Assembly: GCA_025934595.1 (NCBI GenBank)
Contig: JAICXU010000263.1
Coordinates: 1 to 5,627 of the forward strand
DNA length: 5,627 nt
Origin: Polyangiaceae bacterium
GTDB lineage: Bacteria > Myxococcota_A > Polyangia > Polyangiales > Polyangiaceae
Direction of reading: 5' to 3'
Both the position numbers and the translations under genes were made by a program. The notes under the pieces were generated by a model. That model saw nothing but the letters and a program-made list of their open reading frames with translations, was not told the origin of the DNA and searched no databases. Numbering within the stretch: position 1 is the stretch's first letter; each line of letters starts with the position of its first letter. Below are positions 1 to 5,518 of this stretch, piece by piece.

Positions 1-1
1 C

Positions 2-499
2 GAGGTCATCGTCGCGTCGACGCCCGAGGTCGCCGACACCATCACGTGGCCCGCGCGCGTCCGTGCCGTCGTTTCGCGTGCGCTCGATCCCGCAGGCTCC
101 CTTGCGATCGCGTTACGTGCGACGACGACCGCGGACTCGGCCATCGCCATCACGCCCGTCGACGTGCTACCCGCGAGCGTCACGACGTTCGCGCTCCTCT
201 ATGAAGAGCTCCAAGATCCGCACGTGCTCGCGGCCACACCCGTTCAGGACGATCGCGGCGGCCACCCGGCTCTCGTCGACCGCCGCGCGCTCGAGGCCTA
301 CGCGTGGTCCCCGCCGTTCCCTACCCTTCACGAAACGCTGAAAAAACTAGGCGATCGTCGCGTTCGCGTGACGGTGAGCGATCGTGCCGTCACGTCCGAC
401 ATCGACACCGCGCGCGATGCGGAGCGACATCTCGGCGTGCTCCGATTTTACGTGCCCGCGGGCGATGTCCCCGGCGACTTGCGCGGCACGATGATCTGA
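2..499 (+). CDS. MobA/MocA-like nucleotidyltransferase, C-terminal part (5' truncated by window)
   Basis: This is an open frame of 165 visible residues that enters from the left edge and ends at TGA 497-499. The visible part matches the second half of MobA-like NTP transferases, the family of molybdenum cofactor cytidylyl/guanylyltransferases and related sugar or purine-pathway enzymes. Seen directly: a metal-binding 'PVDV' segment (visible residues 52-55) where the family has its P-x-D motif; 'RGGHP' (85-89), matching the conserved GHP loop after the central strand; and 'SDIDTARDAE' (132-141), matching the family's terminal DIDTpeD signature. The N-terminal nucleotide-binding loop (LAGG-x-S-x-RMG-K type) lies outside the window, so the substrate (CTP, GTP or other) cannot be decided. 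The protein is expected to be cytoplasmic. The next gene starts 57 nt downstream on the same strand and could be co-transcribed. Family confidence is fairly high; the specific enzyme is unknown. Confidence 0.8.
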   Translation, partial: EVIVASTPEVADTITWPARVRAVVSRALDPAGSLAIALRATTTADSAIAITPVDVLPASVTTFALLYEELQDPHVLAATPVQDDRGGHPALVDRRALEAYAWSPPFPTLHETLKKLGDRRVRVTVSDRAVTSDIDTARDAERHLGVLRFYVPAGDVPGDLRGTMI

Positions 500-545
500 G
501 CTTCCTTTTGTCTACGCGCTATTTCGCGGTTGCCGCATCGCGCGC

Positions 546-549
546 GGAG
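546..549 (+). promoter_or_regulatory. Ribosome binding site fixing the TTG start at 557
   Basis: GGAG at 546-549 is followed by 7 nt and then TTG at 557-559. The other in-frame TTG at 530 has no purine-rich signal ahead of it. The same GGAG plus 7-nt geometry precedes the starts at 2410 and 4754 on the other strand, so this site decides the start of the hydroxylase gene. Confidence 0.75.
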
Positions 550-556
550 CAAATCG

Positions 557-1399
557 TTGATTCTGTCACTCGTATCCTGGCTCGAGATCATCGGCGTCTA
601 CGCGCTGATCGGAGCCGCCTTCACGATCCTCGAGCAGATGTTTCCGGTGCGCACGTTCTCCGCGAAGCGCGAGCACCTCCTCGACGTGCTTACCGTCTTC
701 TATTCGTTCGGGCTGAAATTTCTATTCGGCGCGTTCGTCGGAACCTGGATCGTGAAGGTCGCGCTCTTGCCGGGAATGGGCTGGATGGGCCGGGCGCACG
801 CATTTCTCGCGTCGTGTCCCGTCGTCGTCGGAGGCATCGCGTTTTTCCTCATCTCCGATTTTCTCGCGTACTGGGCGCATCGCCTGAATCACACGCGCCT
901 CCTATGGTCGACGCACGCCTTTCATCACAGCGCCGAGCACCTCAATTGGGCGTCGGGAATGCGCGAGAGCCCCGTCCACAAAGTCTTGCTGCTCACGCCG
1001 AGTGTCATCGCGGGGCTCATCGCACCGACGAACGGCTTCTTCGCGACCATCGTCATCGCGTACGGCATCGCTCACAATTCGTTCATCCACTCGAACGTCC
1101 GGATCAAAGGCCGCTGGATCAATTGGCTCTTCGTGACGGGTGAATGGCACTTCGTGCATCACGCGAAGGACCTTCACTACGGCAACATGAACTTCGGCTT
1201 CTTGCTCACGATCTGGGATCGCATCTTCGGCACGTTCGCCGATCCCGCGACATTGCCGAAGGATTATCCGCTCGGTCTGCCCTACGAGATCGGAATCGGG
1301 CGGCTCGCGCTCGGCCTGCCCGCGCGCGCGAGCTCCGAGGAGGACGCACCGATCGCCGGTCCCCAACCGGAAGCCGCGACGTCGACGCTCGCGGACTGA
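557..1399 (+). CDS. Membrane di-iron fatty acid hydroxylase / sterol desaturase family protein
   Basis: This 280-residue integral membrane protein belongs to the fatty acid hydroxylase superfamily (PF04116 type), which uses a histidine-bound di-iron centre and O2 to hydroxylate or desaturate lipids. The histidine boxes are complete: HRLNH (108-112, HX3H), HAFHH (120-124, HX2HH) and HFVHH (198-202, HX2HH), with additional histidines at 173, 178 and 207 in the usual region. Hydrophobic helices lie near 4-27, 48-70, 87-108 and 143-175. Residues from about 255 on form a polar Ala/Ser/Glu/Pro tail outside the conserved domain. Start: TTG 557 is chosen for its GGAG 7 nt upstream. An upstream TTG at 530 would add nine residues, including several basic ones, but has no ribosome binding site. 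The substrate cannot be told from sequence; sterols, carotenoids, ether lipids or fatty acyl chains are all possible in this family. It may be co-transcribed with the nucleotidyltransferase, but a functional link is not evident. Confidence 0.88.
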   Translation: MILSLVSWLEIIGVYALIGAAFTILEQMFPVRTFSAKREHLLDVLTVFYSFGLKFLFGAFVGTWIVKVALLPGMGWMGRAHAFLASCPVVVGGIAFFLISDFLAYWAHRLNHTRLLWSTHAFHHSAEHLNWASGMRESPVHKVLLLTPSVIAGLIAPTNGFFATIVIAYGIAHNSFIHSNVRIKGRWINWLFVTGEWHFVHHAKDLHYGNMNFGFLLTIWDRIFGTFADPATLPKDYPLGLPYEIGIGRLALGLPARASSEEDAPIAGPQPEAATSTLAD

Positions 1400-1428
1400 T
1401 CGCTTCAAACATTTGTCGTCGTTCGTGT

Positions 1429-1450
1429 TGCGCGTTTTCGAAAGCGCGCG
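1429..1450. terminator. Possible bidirectional hairpin between convergent genes
   Basis: A near-perfect inverted repeat of about nine pairs (one or two G-T wobbles) around a TCGA loop sits in the 54-nt gap between two convergent stop codons (TGA 1397-1399 on +, TAG 1456-1454 on -). The symmetry could serve both genes. No T-tract follows on either strand, so intrinsic termination is uncertain. Confidence 0.35.
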
Positions 1451-1453
1451 CGA

Positions 1454-2410
1454 CTAGAGGGCGGGATCCGCTTCGCCGTTCTTCGCGTCGAAGTCGCTCG
1501 GGCCGGTCGCCTCGTCGAACGGAATTTCGACCGGCCGCGCGAACGATCCAGGATCGGCGGGATGCTCGTCGACCGGCAGCGGCGCCAGATCGTCGTTCGC
1601 AGGCATCGGTTGTCCATTCGGACCGAGAGGCTCCGGAGGCGGCGGCCACGCAGACACGTAATGCGCAGTTTCACCCGGCCCGCTCGCATCGATCCATTGC
1701 ACGTGTCCCGTCCCCGGCGGACGCACATCCATGTGCACGAACGAGCTGTTCGGATAGTAGCCGCATCCGGTGTCCGGCAACGTCTTGCAGAATGCGACGA
1801 GCGCTTCGTTCGACACGCCATCGATGTGGAAATCGAGCGCCTTGCCGCTCGCATGGAAGCTGCCGACGCTCGCGGGGCGATAGCCCGAGACCACGCTCAG
1901 ATGCGGCGTTTTTCCGTCTTTCGTGAAATGTGCAACGACTTGCTCGAGTCGAGATGCGAGCCCGTAATCGACGCGCCGCACGCCGGGCGAAATGTTGGCG
2001 GCCTTGACCTTCGCGAGATCGCTCCACGGTTTTTCGGGCTTCGCCGCGCTGCCCGGTCGCGCGAGAACCGAGAGATGCTCGAGCGCGGTGGGAGCGACCG
2101 TGCCATTGCATTCGGTGATCGAAAAAAGATCTTGTTCGTTGCCACCGAGGCCGCGGCGGATTTCGACTTGCGGCGCAAAGCACGGCTTCGGCTTTTGTTT
2201 TTTCGCTCTCGAAGCTTTGTCGCTCTTCTTTTTCGAGACGTCCTTTTCGAGCGAGCGCTCGCTCGCCTGCGTCTGCGCGCGATTCGCCGTCTTCCTTTTC
2301 GCGGTCTGCGGCCTCTCGGCTTTCGTCTCCGCCTTCGGCGGATCGGCAGCGAACGCGGGCAAGGCGAACGTCGAGGCAACGATGAATGCGAGCGGCGCGA
2401 TGGGCCTCAT
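1454..2410 (-). CDS. Exported DUF882 / peptidase M15-like zinc protein
   Basis: This 318-residue protein begins with a clear Sec signal peptide: MRP start, hydrophobic core 5-17, likely cleavage after A-F-A at 19-21. Next comes a very lysine-rich, low-complexity linker (25-76), then a domain containing Cys78 and Cys101, then a DUF882/M15-type core. The core shows SGYRP (175-179), the zinc motif H186-ASGKAL-D193 and FVHMD with H226, so His186, Asp193 and His226 are the probable Zn ligands of the D-Ala-D-Ala carboxypeptidase-like (YcbK/M15) fold. 'SGPGE' (243-247) is a feature I associate with this family. Residues 256-318 form a proline-rich, acidic tail. The likely role is cell-wall peptide hydrolysis or binding in the periplasm; activity is inferred from ligand conservation only. 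Start: ATG at 2410 has AGGAG with a 7-nt spacer, and upstream in-frame extension lies antisense to the Cys-rich gene. It is transcribed divergently from that gene and converges on the hydroxylase gene. Confidence 0.87.
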   Translation of the reverse strand: MRPIAPLAFIVASTFALPAFAADPPKAETKAERPQTAKRKTANRAQTQASERSLEKDVSKKKSDKASRAKKQKPKPCFAPQVEIRRGLGGNEQDLFSITECNGTVAPTALEHLSVLARPGSAAKPEKPWSDLAKVKAANISPGVRRVDYGLASRLEQVVAHFTKDGKTPHLSVVSGYRPASVGSFHASGKALDFHIDGVSNEALVAFCKTLPDTGCGYYPNSSFVHMDVRPPGTGHVQWIDASGPGETAHYVSAWPPPPEPLGPNGQPMPANDDLAPLPVDEHPADPGSFARPVEIPFDEATGPSDFDAKNGEADPAL

Positions 2411-2497
2411 GCGAATTCTCCTTTTTCCGAGATGCACGCACGCGGCTGCGCGGGCCAACATTTCCGCCGCGATTTGTGCCATACAGGCGAAGTCGGG
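2411..2497. promoter_or_regulatory. Divergent intergenic region, presumed promoters for both flanking genes
   Basis: This 87-nt gap separates the divergent starts at 2410 (-) and 2498 (+), so it should contain at least the minus-strand promoter and probably that of the Cys-rich/dtd cluster. I see no convincing -35/-10 pair on either strand. A TGGCAC hexamer on the minus strand (2481-2476) resembles half of a sigma-54 site but lacks the matching TTGC. The call rests on gene arrangement, not on a recognised motif. Confidence 0.4.
2418..2422 (-). promoter_or_regulatory. Ribosome binding site for the DUF882/M15-like gene
   Basis: On the minus strand, AAAAGGAG ends 7 nt before the ATG at 2410. 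It settles the start against a frame that stays open for about another 450 nt upstream, and it places the signal peptide exactly at the N-terminus. Confidence 0.8.
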
Positions 2498-2911
2498 ATG
2501 AACAAGAGCGAGTTCGAGACGCGTTTTCGCGCGCTGATTTCCGGGCAATCGCGTCGCACCGAAAACGTGTCGTGCATGGCGTGCGACAAATGCGAAGGCT
2601 GCGTCGAGTCGACGTTCTGCAAAGAAGGAAAAAATCTCGCGCGCTGCCACTACTCCGAAAAGTGCGTCGACTGCACCGACTGCTGTCACTGCGAGTCGTG
2701 CACGAGCTGCTTCGGTTGCACCCACTGCGTCGAGAGCGAGCGCCTCACCGCCTGCGCGTACGTGACGCGCAGCGTGAACTGCAGCGGCTGCTCGTATTGT
2801 TTCGGTTGCGTGGGTTTGAAGAAAAAGGACTTCCACATTTTGAACGAGCCTTACGATCGACAAACCTATTTCGAGATCGTTCGTAAGCTCTCGCGCGAAT
2901 TGGGTTTGTGA
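2498..2911 (+). CDS. Small cysteine-rich protein with triplet Cys periodicity, function unknown
   Basis: This 137-residue protein has 20 cysteines between residues 26 and 104. Seen directly: runs of Cys every third residue at 26-35, 56-77 and 95-104, with single cysteines at 41, 50 and 86 that keep the same register; only Cys63 is out of phase. The eight register positions without Cys are Ser, Gly, Leu or Val. The N-terminus (1-25) is charged and helical in character with no signal peptide, so a cytoplasmic site is likely. The C-terminal segment after 'CFGCVGL' (101-107) is a basic stretch followed by a Tyr/Phe-rich helix-like end. From memory, similar CFGCxGL endings occur in uncharacterised Cys-rich proteins of candidate phyla radiation bacteria; this is unchecked. 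Possible roles are metal or iron-sulfur binding, or a disulfide- or thiol-packed solenoid. Start: ATG 2498 has only a weak AGGCGA signal 7 nt upstream; an in-frame TTG at 2474 is the alternative. The stop is 1 nt before the dtd start, implying coupled expression. Confidence 0.8.
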   Translation: MNKSEFETRFRALISGQSRRTENVSCMACDKCEGCVESTFCKEGKNLARCHYSEKCVDCTDCCHCESCTSCFGCTHCVESERLTACAYVTRSVNCSGCSYCFGCVGLKKKDFHILNEPYDRQTYFEIVRKLSRELGL

Positions 2912-2912
2912 C

Positions 2913-3368
2913 GTGCGCGCGGTCGTTCAACGCATCGCTCGTGGTCGCGTCACCGTCGACGAACTCGTGACCGGAGAAATCGCGCGAGGTTTGCTCGTCT
3001 ATCTCGGCGTCGGCAAAGGCGACGGCGAGAAAGAGCGCGCGTGGATGCTCGACAAGATCGCGAACCTCCGCATCTTCGAAAACGACGCCGGCAAATTCGA
3101 CAAAAGCGTCGTCGACGTCGGCGGCTCGCTGCTCGTCGTCAGCCAATTCACTTTGTTCGGCGACGTCGCGAAAGGCCGGCGTCCGAGCTTCGACGACGCG
3201 ATGCCGCCGAAGGAAGCCGAGGCCGAATACGAGGCCTTCGTGAATGCCGCAAAAGAAAAGCTCGGCGAGGGTCGCGTCGCCACCGGCAAGTTCCGCGCGC
3301 ACATGATCGTGTCGGCCGACGTCGCGGGTCCCGTTACGATCTGGATCGACAGCGCGAAATCTGGCTGA
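2913..3368 (+). CDS. dtd: D-aminoacyl-tRNA deacylase (DTD)
   Basis: This 151-residue cytoplasmic enzyme hydrolyses D-amino acids (and glycine mischarged on tRNA-Ala) from tRNA as a chirality checkpoint. The length is normal (E. coli has 145). The N-terminus MRAVVQRIARGRVTV is the canonical DTD start, which fixes the GTG at 2913. Conserved elements are LRIF (52-55), the active-site motif SQFTL (77-81, with Thr80) followed by FGD, the KGRRPSF segment (87-93), and GPVT (139-142), containing the Gly-Pro pair that reads substrate chirality in the dimer. Unusual: the second motif, normally N-x-G-P-V-T, reads VAGPVT with Val137 in place of Asn, and the segment before it reads FRAHM (127-131) where E. 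coli has FAADM. The gene starts 1 nt after the Cys-rich gene's stop and has no strong ribosome binding site of its own, so translational coupling is likely. The next gene follows after 14 nt. Confidence 0.95.
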   Translation: MRAVVQRIARGRVTVDELVTGEIARGLLVYLGVGKGDGEKERAWMLDKIANLRIFENDAGKFDKSVVDVGGSLLVVSQFTLFGDVAKGRRPSFDDAMPPKEAEAEYEAFVNAAKEKLGEGRVATGKFRAHMIVSADVAGPVTIWIDSAKSG

Positions 3369-3382
3369 ATTCCCGTCATCCC

Positions 3383-3745
3383 GTGAACGCAACCGCCGAA
3401 GACGACGACAAACCGGACGACGGCGTCGAGACGCTCTGGAAAAGAGCGCTCGACAGCTGGAACGACGACAAAGTGCACGGCGCGCTGATCGAGTACGCCG
3501 TGCGCACGGAAAATTTACCGAACGTCGCCGGGAAATACCGCGCGTTGAAAGACGACACCGAGAAAGGCGAGCGCGCAAAGAAGCAGCTCGATGCGATCGT
3601 CGTCGCCGCGACGCAGATGATGCTCGCGCAAAAGACGGTGCGGCCGGAGAGAGGCAAGCCGCCGCCGTGGCTCACGGCCGTGACGGCGCTCGTTTGCGTG
3701 ACGATTCTCGCTTGGCTCGCCGTGGTGATCCTGCATCGGCGTTGA
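3383..3745 (+). CDS. Small tail-anchored membrane protein, function unknown
   Basis: This 120-residue protein begins at GTG 3383, 14 nt after the dtd stop, and ends at TGA 3743-3745. Residues 1-15 are acidic and probably disordered. Residues 16-84 form two or three amphipathic helices rich in Lys, Glu and Ala (ETLWKRALDSWNDDK onward), resembling a single helical-repeat (TPR-like) unit. Residues 96-117 form one hydrophobic helix, closed by HRR, consistent with a C-terminal anchor leaving the soluble part in the cytoplasm. There is no signal peptide, no catalytic motif and no family I can name. Start: GTG 3383 is the first plausible codon after dtd but lacks a clear Shine-Dalgarno sequence; GTG 3473 would remove the N-terminal third. 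It is presumably the third member of the Cys-rich/dtd operon. Its last 74 nt are antisense to the end of pdxA. Confidence 0.72.
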   Translation: MNATAEDDDKPDDGVETLWKRALDSWNDDKVHGALIEYAVRTENLPNVAGKYRALKDDTEKGERAKKQLDAIVVAATQMMLAQKTVRPERGKPPPWLTAVTALVCVTILAWLAVVILHRR

Positions 3746-4754
3746 CGAGTCGAACCGCGAGATCGATCGCGGCGCGCATGCCGCTCGCATCCGCCGTGCC
3801 CTTGCCGGCGATGTCGTAGGCGGTGCCGTGATCGACGCTCGTACGGATGATGGGGAGCGCGAGCGACACGTTGACGGCTTCGCCGAAGCTCGCCACCTTC
3901 ATCGGGATCGTCGCTTGGTCGTGGTACATCGCGACGACACCGTCGTATTGCCCGCCCATCGCGAGTCGAAATGCGGTCTCCGCGGGGACGGGTCCCGCGA
4001 TCTCGATCTTGCGCTTTTCTTTCGCGAAGCGCGCGCGTGCTTCGGCGACGGCCGGCGCGATCGCTCGCATGTCCTCCTTGCCGAAGAGGCCATGCTCTCC
4101 GGCGTGTGGATTCAGGCCCGCGACGGCGAGCTTGGGCACATGATTCTTTGCCGCAAGGCGGAGGAGGAAATCACCGAGAAAATAAGCCGATTTCGCGACC
4201 GCCGATTTCGTGATGGAACGCGGGACCTGCGCGAGAGGCATGTGCGTCGTGACGAGCGCCGTCGAGAATTTTTCGCCGTAGAACGCCATCACGACGTCCT
4301 TCGATTTCAAACGAGCTTGAAGATGCTCGGTGTGTCCGATGAATCCCTTCGAGCCGGGCGCGCGCGATCGCACGATCGCTTCCTTGCTCACCGGGCCCGT
4401 GACGAGCGCGTCCGCGGCGCCGAACGAAACGAGATCGCACGCGCTGTCGATCCACGCGAGCTCGGCCGCGCCTCCCGCGATCGAAGGTTTGCCGTACCGT
4501 GCATCGCTCATCGCGAGCGATCGCGTGGGTTGGAAGACGCCGATGACGCCCGGCGGAAGGCTCGATCGCGACGACGGATCGTCGATCGGAAGAAAATGCC
4601 CGGCGACTTTTCGAAGCTCCGCGGCGCGCGCGATGACGCCGAAGTCGCCGACGAGCACGATGTCGACGTCCGATCGCATGGCCGCGATGACCGCGACCTC
4701 CGGCCCGACGCCGGAAGGACAACCCATGCTCAGCGCGAGCCGCGTGCGAGCCAA
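3672..4754 (-). CDS. pdxA: 4-hydroxythreonine-4-phosphate dehydrogenase PdxA
   Basis: This 360-residue cytoplasmic enzyme of the DXP-dependent vitamin B6 pathway oxidises 4-phosphohydroxy-L-threonine with NAD to the precursor that PdxJ condenses with deoxyxylulose phosphate. Motifs: N-terminal GCPSGVGPE (11-19), substrate-binding GHTE (140-143), and the metal-binding histidines H171 (TTHMPL), H217 (LNPHAGE) and H278 (MYHDQ), ending in RTSVDHGTAYDIAGKG (304-319). All three metal ligands are present, so activity is expected. Odd points: the usual GDP of the first motif is GCP (Cys12), and residues 341-360 form a basic Arg/Lys/Ser tail beyond the family's normal end (about 330 aa), encoded antisense to the neighbouring gene's end. 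Start: TTG 4754 is chosen because GGAG lies 7 nt upstream and it gives MARTRLALSM, matching the family's beginning; the longer open frame upstream is antisense-like to the regulator. It overlaps the upstream regulator gene by 25 nt, indicating one transcript. Confidence 0.93.
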   Translation of the reverse strand: MARTRLALSMGCPSGVGPEVAVIAAMRSDVDIVLVGDFGVIARAAELRKVAGHFLPIDDPSSRSSLPPGVIGVFQPTRSLAMSDARYGKPSIAGGAAELAWIDSACDLVSFGAADALVTGPVSKEAIVRSRAPGSKGFIGHTEHLQARLKSKDVVMAFYGEKFSTALVTTHMPLAQVPRSITKSAVAKSAYFLGDFLLRLAAKNHVPKLAVAGLNPHAGEHGLFGKEDMRAIAPAVAEARARFAKEKRKIEIAGPVPAETAFRLAMGGQYDGVVAMYHDQATIPMKVASFGEAVNVSLALPIIRTSVDHGTAYDIAGKGTADASGMRAAIDLAVRLVNADAGSPRRAKRESSRKRAPSRP

Positions 4755-5518
4755 GGCTGATCTCCCGCGCCGTTCTCGGGCTCTTCTTCCTCGTCCGAGC
4801 CCGGCGCTTGCGGCGTTCGCAATTTGTAACCCGCGCCGCGGAGCGTCTCGAGTGGCAGCGCGTCTCCGAACTTCGCGCGCAGGCGGCGCACGTGGATGTC
4901 GACGGTGCGCGCGCCCCCTTCGTAACGAGCGCCCCACACGCGCGCGAGGAGGACGTCACGACCGAACACGCGACCGCGATTTGCCGCCAAAAACGCGAGC
5001 AAATTGAATTCTTTTGCCGTGAGCGAAACGCGCCGGCCGTCGACCGACACTTCGCGCGACGCGCGATCGATGACCATCCCGCCGACCTTCACACGTTCGT
5101 CGGTGAGAAATTCGCTGTTTTGCCACTCGAGCTTCCGAATGCGCGCATAGAGCTCGACGGATTTCACGGGCGCGACCAAAAAATCGTCGAAGCCCGCGCT
5201 CGGCTCGAGGAGCGCGACCTGGCTTTCGGCGAGCACGACGAGCGCCGGCAGATCGCGAAGCCGCTCGTCTTTGCGAAGCGTGCGGAGCGAGCTCACGGCG
5301 AAGTCGGGACGCTCGCCCGCTTCGATGACGATCGCGCGGCAGACGTCGTCACTATTTTTTTCGAACGCGTCGGCCGGGTCGTCCCAGAAATCGAGAATGC
5401 TGACTCGAGCGCCGAGCTGGCGGAGCAAGCTGGCTGCGCTGGCGTCGCGCGCGAGGTCCGGCGTGTGCCCGACGACGAGCACGAAATTCCCCGGTTTCGA
5501 CTTCGCAGCGATGCGCAC
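4730..5518 (-). CDS. OmpR/PhoB-family transcriptional regulator with degenerate receiver domain
   Basis: This 262-residue protein has a receiver-like domain (about 12-130) and a C-terminal winged-helix domain (about 145-234), with an acidic, probably disordered tail (239-262, including DEEEE). The DNA-binding domain is textbook Trans_reg_C: SLTAKEFNLL (165-174), the VWG turn (194-196), recognition helix RTVDIHVRRLRAK (204-216) and ETLRGAGYK (224-232). The receiver has lost its phosphorylation chemistry. The acidic pair after the first strand is GHTPD (17-21) instead of DDD-like, the phospho-acceptor position carries Glu66 or no Asp (IVIEAG), the switch Thr/Ser is Ala97 and the conserved KP is Ala116-Pro117. 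It probably acts without a kinase, as known for aspartate-less regulators such as actinobacterial GlnR or JadR1. No histidine kinase lies beside it in the window. Start: GTG 5518 has GAGG at 4-nt spacing; GTG 5482 is an alternative that begins just before the first receiver strand. It is co-transcribed with pdxA. Confidence 0.88.
   Translation of the reverse strand: MRIAAKSKPGNFVLVVGHTPDLARDASAASLLRQLGARVSILDFWDDPADAFEKNSDDVCRAIVIEAGERPDFAVSSLRTLRKDERLRDLPALVVLAESQVALLEPSAGFDDFLVAPVKSVELYARIRKLEWQNSEFLTDERVKVGGMVIDRASREVSVDGRRVSLTAKEFNLLAFLAANRGRVFGRDVLLARVWGARYEGGARTVDIHVRRLRAKFGDALPLETLRGAGYKLRTPQAPGSDEEEEPENGAGDQPWLARGSR
4762..4765 (-). promoter_or_regulatory. Ribosome binding site fixing the TTG start of pdxA
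   Basis: On the minus strand, GGAG (within GGGAG) lies 7 nt before TTG 4754-4752. It sits inside the last codons of the regulator gene, so ribosomes ending there could reinitiate on pdxA. It supports a non-ATG start over the internal ATG ten codons later, which would cut off the conserved first strand. Confidence 0.75.

Noticed and set aside
2466..2481. Sigma-54-like promoter (TGGCAC on the minus strand) upstream of the DUF882 gene.
   Set aside because: The -24 half matches, but the expected TTGC at -12 reads GCGG, so the paired element is absent.
1562..2497. The Cys-rich frame stays open on the plus strand for about 930 nt upstream of ATG 2498, which could imply a 449-residue protein.
   Set aside because: This stretch is antisense to a well-supported secreted DUF882 protein, is a low-quality Arg-rich translation, and crosses that gene's ribosome binding site. 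Long antisense frames are normal at this GC content.
2411..2863. Upstream in-frame extension of the DUF882/M15-like gene on the minus strand.
   Set aside because: It is antisense to the Cys-rich gene, has no ribosome binding site, and would bury the signal peptide inside the protein.
3828..4760. Plus-strand open frame of 310 codons antisense to pdxA.
   Set aside because: It is Arg/Asp/His-rich with no recognisable motif. The opposite strand encodes PdxA with all its motifs, so this is a shadow frame.
4755..4937. Longer N-terminus for PdxA from an upstream start.
   Set aside because: The extension is a biased Arg-rich reading of the regulator's DNA-binding domain codons. TTG 4754 has a proper GGAG site and yields the normal PdxA N-terminus.
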